DNA of 64,000 nucleotides from Clostridiales bacterium (GCA_017511005.1 JAFWLP010000028.1:1-64000), one strand, 5' to 3'; shown: positions 14,199-23,404, counted from the first letter of the stretch. Notes: generated by a model not told the origin, from the letters alone. Translations and numbers: made by a program.

Positions 14199-17144
14199 TT
14201 ACTGATTCTTCCTCACCTTCATCTCAAGCCATTCAGTCATTGTTATCAATATTTTTCTGGGTTTGCTTCCTTCAAGAGGTCCAATGATCTTTCTTTTCTC
14301 AAGTTCATCAACAAGTCTTGAAGCTCTCGGATAACCGAGACCAAGTCTTCTTTGTAGAAGAGATGTGCTTGCACTACCGTTCTCAATGACAGTCTGTACA
14401 GCTTGTTCGAATAATTCATCGTCATCTGATCCATTTCCGGATGGATTCGTTCCCTCGATATTTGACTGATCGCCACTTGAAGTTGCTCTTTCGACATCTT
14501 TAATTATTTCTTCGTCATACATAGGTCCGTATCTTGTCTGAAGATAGTTAATAATTGCTGGAACCTCTTTATCATCATCAACCAGCGCACCCTGGCCTCT
14601 TCGGGGTTGCGGAGCCGTCATCGGCGCATACAACATATCTCCGTGTCCAAGGAGTTTCTCGGCACCGTCCTGATTGAGTATCGTTCTTGAATCGTACCCT
14701 GATGCAACTGCGAAGGCAATCCTTGAGCCTATATTGGCCTTGATAGATCCTGTAATAACGTGTACATCAGGTCTCTGTGTCGCAATGAGCAGGTGTATTC
14801 CTGCAGCTCTTGCCAAAGCCGCAAGTCTGGATATATATACTTCAACTTCTTTTGCAGCTACCAGCATAAGTTCCGCAAGCTCGTCTATAACGATAAGGAT
14901 CAGCGGAAGATGCTCCGAATCAGGATCATCCTTGAATTTCGAATTAAAGCTTTTTATGTCTTTTACATGCGTATCTTCAAAAAGTCTGTATCTGCGCTGC
15001 ATTTCGATTACTGCCCAATTCAGTGCTCCGGCTGCTTTTTTCGAGTCAGTGATAACAGGCATAATAAGATGAGGTATACCGTTATATACAGGAAGTTCCA
15101 CCATCTTCGGGTCGATCAGGATCATCCTGACGTCAAATGGTGATGCATGGACAAGGATACTTGTAAGAATCGAATTAATGCATACGGATTTACCTGATCC
15201 TGTTGAACCGGCAATCATCATATGCGGCATCTTTGCAATATCACAGTATATCGGTCTGCCGGGAATATCTCTACCGAGAGCAACCGTCAAAGGTGTTGAT
15301 GCTTTGAATTCAGCAGTCTCAACAAGCGGTCTTAGGTATACAATCTCCTGGACTTTATTCGGTATCTCTATTCCAATCGCACTCTCACCAGGAATAGGCG
15401 CTTCGATCCTTATTGATTTAGCTGACATAGCGAGCATGATATCATTCTGCAGAGATGTAACTCTTGACACCTTTGTTCCCTTTTCGATCGTCAGTTCGAA
15501 TCTTGTAATCGTCGGTCCATGCGTTATATTTATGACTTTGGAATTTATACCGAAGCTTTGCAGTGTCTCTTCCAGTTCCAGAGCCCGTGTCCAGAGTTTT
15601 CTCTCCAGATCCTTATCTGTCAGTTTCTTTTCCTCCTGTGACAGCAATCTGGTCGGAACGGGCACGTAATTTTTCAGTCTTTTCAACTGATTCTGACGTT
15701 CTGTCACCTTTTTGTCAGGTCGAACGTCATGAGCATCTTCATTTGGATCAACAAGTGTACCGGTTGCCGCTGAACTATTTTTTGATTTTCCATCTATACG
15801 GCTGTCATCCTTTTCGCAATCCGGATTGATTGGAATATTGCGGTTCTTGGCAGACTTAACAACAGGCATATTGGCTTGTTCTGCTATTCTTTCATCTTCT
15901 GAACCGGAAAGCCTATCGTACAAAGACGAATCAATAACAGTCTGCCGGATCTTTCTTTCATGTTCAGAATAATTGTAAGCTGAACCTTCCGGATCTTCTG
16001 CTACCTCATAGAGATCATCTGAAGGATTACCGTCATCATGATCATCATCGCTTTGTGAAAGATTGTAGAAATCCACCTTTTTATTTTCAAGAAATGACGG
16101 AGTGCCGACCTTTTTCCTGAACTTGGCGGTACCAGGAACACTAAGCGGATCTGTTGTAAAACCGAAATCTGCCGATGCATCATCTGTTTTGGTTACATCG
16201 TATTCGCTGTCTTTATATGCCAACCTGCCATTCGCTTGTGAAACAGGACGGATCTGTCCGTCAGTCATCTTATCTATATCGGTGAACCCAGTATCACCGT
16301 CGACCGGCATATTTGTCAGAAATGGTCCATGCATCCCGGGAGAATGACAGACGTTCTGAACAAACGGTGAGTTTTCCCTACCATTTGAACGCAGCACTTC
16401 ATTTTCATACGTGGCCAAAGCCCAATCCGCTCCTGCCTGTTCTGCAATTTCCTGCTCATGTTTGCCATAGCCGTTACCGGAATATATCTGATAACCGGAA
16501 TTATCCTGTCCTTTATGGCTTACAACGCTGTTATAAACTTTTGACGATGCCGCGCCAATTGCATGAGCTGTCTTTTTCGCGGTTGCCTTAATCGAGACTC
16601 TAAACACGAGTAGAACCTGTGTAAGAAGAAAAACAATTACTGTAAGCACGCCGATAACTTTACCGGTCACCTCATATAGGGCTACAGCAATAGAACCGCC
16701 GATAATACCTCCGGTAAGAGTAGGCGATGATTTCACCGGATTAGTAATTAATTTTGCTTCAGGGCCTGATTTCCAAAGAAATGATAATGCTTTTATTGCA
16801 GACGCATTGCCTGAACTGTTAATACACAAGCTCTCAAAGTAGTCCATGTCCATGGATACAAGCGCAAGAAGTGCTGAGACGGATACAAGAAGCAATATAA
16901 CACTTCTTACTCTTATCTTGGATACACCCTCCCGTTTCTCGAAAAAGACATCCAAAGCAACGTATAGTATGTAGACCGGGATAGCATATGCCGCAACGCC
17001 TATAAGACCTAAAAAGAAATCTTTTACCGCAACCCCAATGATCCCTGTCAAAGTTACAGGAAGATAGAATATTAATATTATGACTATAGCAACGAAAAAC
17101 AGCACTATTCCCATTGCTTCTTTGCGAGAAGTATCCCTGTTCAA
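14199..17144 (-). CDS. ftsK: DNA translocase FtsK/SpoIIIE
   Basis: 981 residues from a TTG at 17144 (GGAGG 9 nt upstream). Four membrane helices occupy about residues 15-185, followed by a long variable acidic linker (about 190-470). The motor domain has Walker A AGSTGSGKSVCIN and a Walker B region LILIVIDELAELM. The C-terminal winged-helix gamma domain (LLQRRLGLGYPRASRLVDELE) reads KOPS-type DNA polarity signals. It pumps chromosomal DNA across the division septum. The gene order (SLOG operon on one side, AAA+ ATPase on the other) is not the usual one for ftsK. Confidence 0.95.
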   Translation of the reverse strand: MNRDTSRKEAMGIVLFFVAIVIILIFYLPVTLTGIIGVAVKDFFLGLIGVAAYAIPVYILYVALDVFFEKREGVSKIRVRSVILLLVSVSALLALVSMDMDYFESLCINSSGNASAIKALSFLWKSGPEAKLITNPVKSSPTLTGGIIGGSIAVALYEVTGKVIGVLTVIVFLLTQVLLVFRVSIKATAKKTAHAIGAASSKVYNSVVSHKGQDNSGYQIYSGNGYGKHEQEIAEQAGADWALATYENEVLRSNGRENSPFVQNVCHSPGMHGPFLTNMPVDGDTGFTDIDKMTDGQIRPVSQANGRLAYKDSEYDVTKTDDASADFGFTTDPLSVPGTAKFRKKVGTPSFLENKKVDFYNLSQSDDDHDDGNPSDDLYEVAEDPEGSAYNYSEHERKIRQTVIDSSLYDRLSGSEDERIAEQANMPVVKSAKNRNIPINPDCEKDDSRIDGKSKNSSAATGTLVDPNEDAHDVRPDKKVTERQNQLKRLKNYVPVPTRLLSQEEKKLTDKDLERKLWTRALELEETLQSFGINSKVINITHGPTITRFELTIEKGTKVSRVTSLQNDIMLAMSAKSIRIEAPIPGESAIGIEIPNKVQEIVYLRPLVETAEFKASTPLTVALGRDIPGRPIYCDIAKMPHMMIAGSTGSGKSVCINSILTSILVHASPFDVRMILIDPKMVELPVYNGIPHLIMPVITDSKKAAGALNWAVIEMQRRYRLFEDTHVKDIKSFNSKFKDDPDSEHLPLILIVIDELAELMLVAAKEVEVYISRLAALARAAGIHLLIATQRPDVHVITGSIKANIGSRIAFAVASGYDSRTILNQDGAEKLLGHGDMLYAPMTAPQPRRGQGALVDDDKEVPAIINYLQTRYGPMYDEEIIKDVERATSSGDQSNIEGTNPSGNGSDDDELFEQAVQTVIENGSASTSLLQRRLGLGYPRASRLVDELEKRKIIGPLEGSKPRKILITMTEWLEMKVRKNQ

Positions 17145-17234
17145 GACTGCATCCTCCAAAACTTTTTATGAGTTTTCAGATTATATGAGTCTTAATGATG
17201 ACAAACTGTCTCATCCGGATTATTCAGTTTACAA

Positions 17235-19253
17235 TTACGCACAGAATCCGAACTTAATAGGCTTAATTCTCTGAACCGGCATTTCTATATCAGATGCAAC
17301 TATTGTCTTGAGATCTTCGTTGCTTACACTGGCATAATCCATTGCTACGAGTCTTGATGCCTGAGCCATCTTTGCTTTTTCGAGGACATTGCGGACATAT
17401 CTGCCGTTGCCGAAGTCATCATCCTTTATGGCAAGTTCAAACATGTCGCGCATCTTCTCACGCGCATCTTCTGCAAGGATCAGGCCTTTTTTCTTCGAGA
17501 TCAGATCTGCGATGCCGCAGAGTTCTTCAACGGTGTAATCATCGAATGGAACGTGGTAAGCGATTCGTGATCTAAGGCCGGGGTTTTTCTGTAAGAATTT
17601 CTCCATCTTATCGGGATATCCGGCGAAGATGACAACTACGTCATCACGGTGATTCTCCATTTCCTGGACTATTGTATTAATTGCCTCATCACCATAGGAA
17701 CCATTTCGATCATCTACCAGAGAATATGCCTCATCAATAAAGAGAACACTTCCTTCGGCTTCCTTGAATTTGTTCTTTATCGCAGGAGCTGTCCATCCTA
17801 CATATCTGCCGACAAGATCAGCTCTGCCACACTCAATGAGTCTACCCTGAGCTAGGACATCGTTATCCTTCATTATCTGTGCGAAAAGCCTTGCCACACT
17901 TGTCTTGGCGGTTCCAGGATTGCCGGTGAATATCATGTGCATGGATGTTCTGTCGAACTGCGCACCTTTGTTTGCAAAAATCTTCTGCGCCTTGCTGTAG
18001 TTCAGAGCCTGCTTAATTACTTCCTTGGCCTTTTTCAGACCGATCATATTCATAAGCTCATCGTACGCATTTCCTCTGGGACCATCATTTATGATCTCGC
18101 ATTTAACAGTTGAAATGTTCTTATACTGTGGGAAAAGAACTGTCTTGAGTTTGTTTGAATACCAGAAGTTGTACATATCATTCAGTTCAGAAGTCAAATA
18201 GTATTTGCCATTCTCCAGATTCTCGAAAAGTTTCTTGTCTGTTCTTACCTGCTTCTCGCTTGCTATGAGTTTAAGGTACTCTTTTGCCTTCTCTAAATCT
18301 GCGGCTTTATCACATATCTCTACAATATTGATATTTTCGAGTCTTTCGTAAATAAGCTTTCTCGTTGTTTCACTTTTCTTAGGGATCCAGATTATCGTAA
18401 GAACATCATTGGCGTTTTCCTTCAGCATTGAACAAAGTATCTCGATATTTTCCATTCCTTGCGAAGCATAATTACTTTCCCTGTCATTACTGTAATTGAC
18501 CTGAACCAGAACCGTACCACCCTTCCCGCTCGTATAGATAGGTTTGAAATCATCTGTCGAGCACTTGGCGCGAGATTTAAAACCTATGGTCGTATATCGC
18601 CTGCTTAACAGTCTGTTATTTGCATACAGGCTGCCGACAAGCACTTCAGCGATCTTTACGCTCTCTTCCTTGTTGTCACTTCGGATCAGATAATGTACCG
18701 GGTGTCCTTTAACATATTTTTTCTTACTGCAGGACGAGATCCTCTCCAGTTCTTCGTTCAGCGATTCCCTTACCATAAAACAGCTTGTGCCGTTCAATGT
18801 TGTTTGAATACCATGGTCCTCGATCAAATACTCCATATATGCGAAGCTTGTTGAGCCATACTCGCGTCCATCCATACAGCTGATATCAAAATTACGCAGG
18901 ATCTCATCGGCATCTTCAACATAATCAGAGCGATCTGCATTTATTATCATCTGATTGATTACTTTAAAAACAACTTCATGGTATTCAACATCAGATACTT
19001 CAACAGACAGCTTGCGGATAAACTCGTTTATTTGCTGATCTATTTTCCTGTTATCGTCACATATAAGCCCGATATCGATATTGTTTTTTGATACGCCGGA
19101 AACGAAAAAGAATCTTGTTCTGTTAGAGCGTTCATACAGTTCAACACTAAGAGCCGAGAGTTTATTTCTTTCAATATAACCGCTGTGTCCGCCTTTCATC
19201 TTATCGGCAAACTCTACATCTGCTATCTTTCCCGTAATCTTGTAGTAGAACAT
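17235..19253 (-). CDS. CbxX/CfxQ-type AAA+ ATPase with long N-terminal region
   Basis: 672 residues from the ATG at 19253 (GGAGG 7 nt upstream). The C-terminal 260 residues are a CbxX/SpoVK-type AAA+ module: Walker A FTGNPGTAKTS, Walker B SVLFIDEAYSLV, sensor 1 VVVIFAGYPDKM, arginine finger region NPGLRSRIAYH and a lid domain. The first 400 residues are not recognised; they may form substrate-binding or partner-binding domains, with an inner segment (LTIIWIPKKSETTRK) resembling a degenerate Rossmann-like fold. Relatives remodel protein complexes, for example Rubisco activases and the EccA component of type VII secretion. No secretion genes are nearby. Driven by box promoter copy 8. Confidence 0.88.
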   Translation of the reverse strand: MFYYKITGKIADVEFADKMKGGHSGYIERNKLSALSVELYERSNRTRFFFVSGVSKNNIDIGLICDDNRKIDQQINEFIRKLSVEVSDVEYHEVVFKVINQMIINADRSDYVEDADEILRNFDISCMDGREYGSTSFAYMEYLIEDHGIQTTLNGTSCFMVRESLNEELERISSCSKKKYVKGHPVHYLIRSDNKEESVKIAEVLVGSLYANNRLLSRRYTTIGFKSRAKCSTDDFKPIYTSGKGGTVLVQVNYSNDRESNYASQGMENIEILCSMLKENANDVLTIIWIPKKSETTRKLIYERLENINIVEICDKAADLEKAKEYLKLIASEKQVRTDKKLFENLENGKYYLTSELNDMYNFWYSNKLKTVLFPQYKNISTVKCEIINDGPRGNAYDELMNMIGLKKAKEVIKQALNYSKAQKIFANKGAQFDRTSMHMIFTGNPGTAKTSVARLFAQIMKDNDVLAQGRLIECGRADLVGRYVGWTAPAIKNKFKEAEGSVLFIDEAYSLVDDRNGSYGDEAINTIVQEMENHRDDVVVIFAGYPDKMEKFLQKNPGLRSRIAYHVPFDDYTVEELCGIADLISKKKGLILAEDAREKMRDMFELAIKDDDFGNGRYVRNVLEKAKMAQASRLVAMDYASVSNEDLKTIVASDIEMPVQRIKPIKFGFCA

Positions 19254-19295
19254 AAAAAACCTCCAATATTCGAAATCTTCATTATATCTGACTCG

Positions 19296-19330
19296 ATTAT
19301 AGGAGGTGGCATGGGGCAGAAATGACACAT
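19296..19330 (-). promoter_or_regulatory. shared-box promoter, copy 8
   Basis: The box ATGTGTCATTTCTGCCCCAT (19311-19330) is followed after nine bases by TATAAT (19296-19301, minus strand). It drives the AAA+ ATPase gene. Confidence 0.8.
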
Positions 19331-19352
19331 TGCAAGGATATGACCAGTCACA

Positions 19353-19949
19353 TCACTTTACACGTCTGAACTTCTCTCCTTCATACTTACGTACCGGATT
19401 GCCTCTGACGATCTCAGTATGCTTCTGCCAAGCACTGTTCAAAGCTTCAGCGTTGTTATCTTCCTGCTTTGCTGAAAGAATTCCCGCCAAGCGTTTCATA
19501 GCGCGAGTTTTATTCTGCACCTGGCTTCTTTCCTCTGTGCATGCAACAACGATACCTGTAGGCTTATGCGTGATTCTTACGCCAGTCTCAACCTTATTTA
19601 CATTCTGGCCGCCTTTGCCGCCGCAGTGCATTGTGGTTATCTCACAGTCTTCAGGATCAAATTCACCTACTTCTTCAGCTTCCTTTATCACATGCACGTC
19701 TATATACCAGTTCTTACGCTGATGGCCCGGTCTTATGGTACTCTTCCACACCCATAAGACCGTTCCTTCAAGCGAAGATACATCACCATCGAATTCCATA
19801 ACCGCTGACTTGTAACCGTTGCCGGAATAGTCAGCGTTTACGGATACGATACGTGAACCATCAAACTCTTTGAGGAGGGCCTTGCAGAGCTTCTCCACTC
19901 CGGCGGAGCACTCGACAGGTCCCTGTCCCGAACTTATCTGAATCAACAT
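19353..19949 (-). CDS. prfH: peptide chain release factor homologue PrfH
   Basis: 198 residues. The [21 protein letters not shown] region holds the GGQ motif that triggers peptidyl-tRNA hydrolysis; the stop-codon recognition domain of RF1/RF2 is absent, as expected for PrfH. PrfH releases peptides from ribosomes whose 16S rRNA has been cut at the decoding centre, making the rRNA accessible for resealing by RtcB. The gene begins three bases after the rtcB stop with GAGGTAATT as binding site, so the pair is one operon. This matches the described RtcB2-PrfH systems that protect from colicin E3-type ribotoxins. Confidence 0.95.
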   Translation of the reverse strand: MLIQISSGQGPVECSAGVEKLCKALLKEFDGSRIVSVNADYSGNGYKSAVMEFDGDVSSLEGTVLWVWKSTIRPGHQRKNWYIDVHVIKEAEEVGEFDPEDCEITTMHCGGKGGQNVNKVETGVRITHKPTGIVVACTEERSQVQNKTRAMKRLAGILSAKQEDNNAEALNSAWQKHTEIVRGNPVRKYEGEKFRRVK

Positions 19950-19952
19950 TAA

Positions 19953-21071
19953 TTACCTCACTTTGCCTGCCTTGAAGTTATATACAGGCTTTACGATTTC
20001 TTTGATTTCAACCGTATCTTCGATCACAGACATGATCTCATCGATTCCGCGGTAAGCCACAGGCGCTTCATCCAGCGTATCAGCACTTATGGATGTGCTG
20101 TAGATACCCGTCATGTCTTTCTTAAATGCAGATACGGTATAACCATTCTGTACATCCAATCTCTTGATCTTGCGGCCTGAACCGTGCGGTGCAGAATAAT
20201 TCCAATCAGGATTGCCTTTACCAATACCCAGGATCACTCCGTCACGCATGTTGACCGGGATTACTACCTTCTCACCTTCAAGGGCAGATGCAGCGCCTTT
20301 GCGAAGAATATGCGTTCCGTCAGGAAGTGTCGAAATATAGTTATGAACGGATTCATACCGCTCCTCTTCCTTCCACTTCATGCCCTTCAGGATCTCTTGA
20401 AGGATGATCTCACGGTTAAGTGATGCATATGCCGTTGCGATCGCGGCATCGTGGAGATAGTCTTCCATCATGGGACCTTCCACATAAGCCATCTCATACG
20501 GAACATCCCTACCCATGTTAACGAGCCTTCTTCTGGCATTCTCGGTGTAATAGTCAGCAACTTCAACACCCAAATGACGGCTGCCCGTATGGATTACTAT
20601 GTAATATCCGTCTTCGCCTTTATCGACTTCGATGAAGTGATTTCCGCCGCCCAAAGTTCCAAGGCTCTTTAATGCTTTGTCTCCGTTAACCGCACGTAAG
20701 CATCTGAGGTCAGAGATTACATCGAAGGAAGCCTTGTTATGCGGAGCTTTGCGGATTGCAAATCCTGCCGGAACGTTCTCTTTTATAACCTTATCTAGCT
20801 TCGGGAATTCGATGTTCCTTACCTTGATCTTGGAGACCAGCATACCGCATCCGATGTCGATACCCATGAGCTGAGGAATAACCTTGTAACCAACCGTCAT
20901 GGTAAGCCCGATGGGACCGACCTTGCCCGGATGGCAGTCCGGCATTATCCGTACTTTCGAATCAAGAGATATATCGTTGTCGCAGATCATCTTGATCTGT
21001 GCTTTGGCGTAGTCATCAATGCTCGAAGCATATATTACCGCCTCAGCGTAGTTACCTTTAATAGTGTCCAT
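19953..21071 (-). CDS. rtcB: RNA-splicing ligase RtcB (PrfH-associated type)
   Basis: 372 residues from the ATG at 21071 (AAAGGA upstream). Active-site elements are visible: DIGCGM (metal-binding Cys), LGGGNHF, HTGSRHLG and APHGSGR, whose His is the site of guanylylation in characterised RtcB. It joins 2',3'-cyclic phosphate or 3'-phosphate ends to 5'-OH ends using GTP and Mn2+. At about 370 residues it is shorter than the tRNA-splicing RtcB (over 400), as for the RtcB2 type that partners PrfH. A sigma-A-type promoter and a short leader ORF lie upstream (21166-21300). Confidence 0.96.
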   Translation of the reverse strand: MDTIKGNYAEAVIYASSIDDYAKAQIKMICDNDISLDSKVRIMPDCHPGKVGPIGLTMTVGYKVIPQLMGIDIGCGMLVSKIKVRNIEFPKLDKVIKENVPAGFAIRKAPHNKASFDVISDLRCLRAVNGDKALKSLGTLGGGNHFIEVDKGEDGYYIVIHTGSRHLGVEVADYYTENARRRLVNMGRDVPYEMAYVEGPMMEDYLHDAAIATAYASLNREIILQEILKGMKWKEEERYESVHNYISTLPDGTHILRKGAASALEGEKVVIPVNMRDGVILGIGKGNPDWNYSAPHGSGRKIKRLDVQNGYTVSAFKKDMTGIYSTSISADTLDEAPVAYRGIDEIMSVIEDTVEIKEIVKPVYNFKAGKVR

Positions 21072-21165
21072 AATTCTTTCCTTTCTTTTTTCGAAAGGGC
21101 ATGCAAATAAGACCTCAAAGAGGTGCATCATTATGGATCACGCTTGGAATAGATTAATCAGATAA

Positions 21166-21237
21166 TTAAGCTACAGAAGCAGATCCTGCACGCCCGTTGT
21201 TGATCGTTCTAATGTATGATTCAGTTGTTCTTGTCAT
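21166..21237 (-). CDS. 23-residue leader peptide upstream of rtcB
   Basis: A 23-codon frame begins MTRTTESYIRTINN and ends ASVA before TAA. Its ATG follows an extended purine-rich binding site (GGGAGGAGG), much stronger than that of rtcB itself. It starts about 35 bases downstream of the promoter -10 and ends 94 bases before the rtcB start. The position suits a leader peptide whose translation state controls rtcB-prfH expression. No homologue is known to me. Confidence 0.5.
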   Translation of the reverse strand: MTRTTESYIRTINNGRAGSASVA

Positions 21238-21271
21238 TGCCAGGACCTCCTCCCGATTGATGATAGCGGTG

Positions 21272-21300
21272 ATTATACCCGTACGTTTTCGAAAATGCAA
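21272..21300 (-). promoter_or_regulatory. sigma-A-type promoter of rtcB-prfH
   Basis: On the minus strand TTGCAT (21295-21300) and TATAAT (21272-21277) are separated by 17 bases. The shared box is not present, so this operon is not in that group. Confidence 0.75.
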
Positions 21301-21445
21301 CACCCGTCAATTAAAGACACGGATAATTGCGCGCGAATCTGCTTTGTGCAGCCATAAATCCAAACATGGTCTGATTAGGTATCGCAAACAACGGCCGGCT
21401 GATGCACGACCGGTCTATGATTATCAGTATATTCTGTCATGATAG

Positions 21446-21829
21446 TTACCTCGTGTGCTCTCTAACCCAAATCAGAAGATCCTCATAATCTTTTCCTTCG
21501 CTGCCGGATGCAACGGAATAGATGATATCGGCGAACTCCTTATTTGTTGAATCAATCGAATAACCATTAAGTTCAAGCAGCGTTAACAGTGCCAGTGCTC
21601 CGATCCGCTTATTCCCGTCGTGGAAAGGATGATTACCAATAAGACCGTATCCAAAACGGACTATCTTATCCATATCGGTCGGATAGAGATCCTGCCCCGC
21701 AAAAGTCTGGAAAGGAGCCTCCAGAGCGGAATCTAAAAGTCCCTCATCACGGACACCGTAAGAACCGCCGTAACGGTCGTAAATGCATTTATGCAGGAGT
21801 AAAACCTGTTCTTTGGTTAACGTGATCAT
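21446..21829 (-). CDS. doc: Doc-type toxin (Fic fold)
   Basis: 127 residues. The Fic signature HPFHDGNKRIG is complete, and the start (MITLTKEQVLLLHKCIYDRYGGSYGVRDEGLLDSAL, here only summarised by its first residues) matches the death-on-curing family. Doc phosphorylates elongation factor Tu and halts translation. Its ATG overlaps the stop of a 34-codon gene (ATGA), the expected place of an antitoxin. The gene is the last of a minus-strand run reaching back to box promoter copy 9. Confidence 0.92.
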   Translation of the reverse strand: MITLTKEQVLLLHKCIYDRYGGSYGVRDEGLLDSALEAPFQTFAGQDLYPTDMDKIVRFGYGLIGNHPFHDGNKRIGALALLTLLELNGYSIDSTNKEFADIIYSVASGSEGKDYEDLLIWVREHTR

Positions 21830-21930
21830 TTTGCAAGCTCCTTGAATGCTTCATCGAATTCATCCATGATCGATTCAGCAATAGCAATAACTTCTTCGTT
21901 GCTTAATGTCTTAATCTCTTCGTTTTCCAT
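21826..21930 (-). CDS. probable short antitoxin partner of Doc
   Basis: 34 residues, MENEEIKTLSNEEVIAIAES at the start and FDEAFKELAK at the end; acidic and helical, with AAAGGA about 8 nt before the ATG. The stop overlaps the doc start by ATGA. Classical Phd antitoxins have an N-terminal DNA-binding domain plus a Doc-binding helix; this protein has room only for the helix, so it could neutralise Doc but not repress its own promoter. Function is inferred from position and composition. Confidence 0.7.
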   Translation of the reverse strand: MENEEIKTLSNEEVIAIAESIMDEFDEAFKELAK

Positions 21931-21967
21931 TATTCTTTATCCTTTTAGGGCTTCCGACAGTCTCTCT

Positions 21968-22435
21968 TTAGATCAACGCCCACTGCATTTCATAATCCTT
22001 CTTATACAACGAACCATTAATTGCAGCTGAATCTTCATTAATCTTCTGTCTTCTTATTCTTCTTGCTGCCTCTTTCTTCAAGTCTTTGGCATTCTTGTTG
22101 ATCCTTTTAACAATGGATACAGGAATGATCTTTACATCCGTTTCCCTTTTGCCAGTATGAGCGGGACAGACTGTTTTCTCGGCAACATACACCTTCTCAC
22201 CTGTCTGCTTGTACCAATCCCAGTCGATCTTTTCATAAGTATAGATCTCTTCCGGGATTTCCACTTCTTCATATCTGCAAGTGCGGCGTTCATCTTCATG
22301 GTAATAACCCCAATAGTAGTATACGCCCTGCTTGGCATTGCGGATTCTTGTCTTTTTCTTATGAGCTGTCTCATACCGTCTTTGACGGTGAAGTGCTTTC
22401 TGTTTGGTATCGATATAAGATTTAACCTTTGACAT
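21968..22435 (-). CDS. basic hypothetical protein
   Basis: 155 residues from the ATG at 22435 (AAAGGATG 8 nt upstream; the earlier frame start lacks a site). Very basic at both ends, with an aromatic middle (QGVYYYWGYYHEDERRTCRYEEVEIPEE). The composition suggests nucleic acid binding, but no domain is recognised. It is 55 bases downstream of the 22491 gene and 37 bases upstream of the Doc antitoxin, in the same direction. Confidence 0.65.
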   Translation of the reverse strand: MSKVKSYIDTKQKALHRQRRYETAHKKKTRIRNAKQGVYYYWGYYHEDERRTCRYEEVEIPEEIYTYEKIDWDWYKQTGEKVYVAEKTVCPAHTGKRETDVKIIPVSIVKRINKNAKDLKKEAARRIRRQKINEDSAAINGSLYKKDYEMQWALI

Positions 22436-22490
22436 AATTACATCCTTTTCATCACATAACAAAATCTTACTTAACAATAAGCACGATCAA

Positions 22491-22745
22491 CTAGTCATCA
22501 ATCCTTATCTGCTCCATCCAGAGCTGAAGGAGTTTTTCGCCTAATGCCTTATGTTCATTCGTGTCCATGCATTCGGTGTCAGCTATCCATGTTGTTTCTT
22601 CAGGTTTTTCTTGATCGTTATGATCAGTGGTAATGCAATATTCACCGAATCCGATATCAGAACTCCATCTGATAATTATTCCTTCCCAACATGGTATAAC
22701 ACTGTCTATACGAAGATTTATTGATTCTACTTTTTCTTTTTTCAT
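22491..22745 (-). CDS. small hypothetical protein
   Basis: 84 residues from the ATG at 22745, with GAGGTG 6 nt upstream. No membrane segment; WEGIIIRWSSDIGFGEYCI looks like a beta-hairpin. No family recognised. It is the first gene after box promoter copy 9 and may head a unit that includes the 21968 gene and the Doc pair. Confidence 0.6.
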   Translation of the reverse strand: MKKEKVESINLRIDSVIPCWEGIIIRWSSDIGFGEYCITTDHNDQEKPEETTWIADTECMDTNEHKALGEKLLQLWMEQIRIDD

Positions 22746-22809
22746 TTTAGTCACCTCATAATTCTCAAATGCTGATACTTGCTTGAATAGTCTTCATTCA
22801 TCTATACGA

Positions 22810-22844
22810 ATTATGCGCTGACCCATGAGACATTTTTAACCCAT
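22810..22844 (-). promoter_or_regulatory. shared-box promoter, copy 9
   Basis: On the minus strand the box ATGGGTTAAAAATGTCTCAT (22825-22844) is followed after nine bases by CATAAT (22810-22815). Its upstream end touches the stop codon of the 22844-23404 gene. Confidence 0.6.
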
Positions 22845-23404
22845 CATATGTATATCGTGTAATCTCTGTTGAACAATTCTCTCGAAATGAGCAGATCAAG
22901 CTTATCTTCACTGATCTTCTCGATAAGCTTTGCCCGCAGCCTTGCTTTGCCGAACTGTGCGTATTTAAATTTCAGGCATTCGTCTCTTATGGTTGCCAGT
23001 TCGCGATACCAAAGGAAACTCAGCTTATGATCTATCTTACGCTTGGGATTCCTGGCTGCAGACTTTACCTCTTCAAAACAGACCTCACCGTCTTTTTCGA
23101 AACACGAGATGATACCCCAGTATTTGGGTATATGCTCTTCAACATGCTTCAGATGACTCTTCCCGACAACAACATAGTTGTAATCGAAATACTTATCGTA
23201 ATCCCTGATCTGACGCTTAAGGCGCGCATAAGAATCAGCATCGCTCTTGATCTCCAGCCCGGTAATCGCATCATCTGTGACCATCATGATATCCGCACGC
23301 GATCTGCCTATCTCCTTCTCTTCGAAGAAGCGAACTTTGCAGAGCTTTAAGTCAAAATATGTGAAGAGCGGCTCTCTTATGTCTTTATCAAGAAGTTTTT
23401 TCAT
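22844..23404 (-). CDS. sce7726-like predicted nuclease
   Basis: 186 residues from the ATG at 23404. The stretch GRSRADIMMVTDDAITGLEIKSDADS has the PD-(D/E)XK pattern (Asp in RADI, Glu-x-Lys in EIK), followed by RLKRQIRDYDKYFDYNYVVVG, typical of sce7726-family proteins. These are predicted DNases often found in genomic islands; a biological role has not been established to my knowledge. The binding site is weak, so a TTG nine codons earlier is possible. No methylase or partner gene adjoins it, so a classical restriction role is not supported. Confidence 0.8.
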   Translation of the reverse strand: MKKLLDKDIREPLFTYFDLKLCKVRFFEEKEIGRSRADIMMVTDDAITGLEIKSDADSYARLKRQIRDYDKYFDYNYVVVGKSHLKHVEEHIPKYWGIISCFEKDGEVCFEEVKSAARNPKRKIDHKLSFLWYRELATIRDECLKFKYAQFGKARLRAKLIEKISEDKLDLLISRELFNRDYTIYI

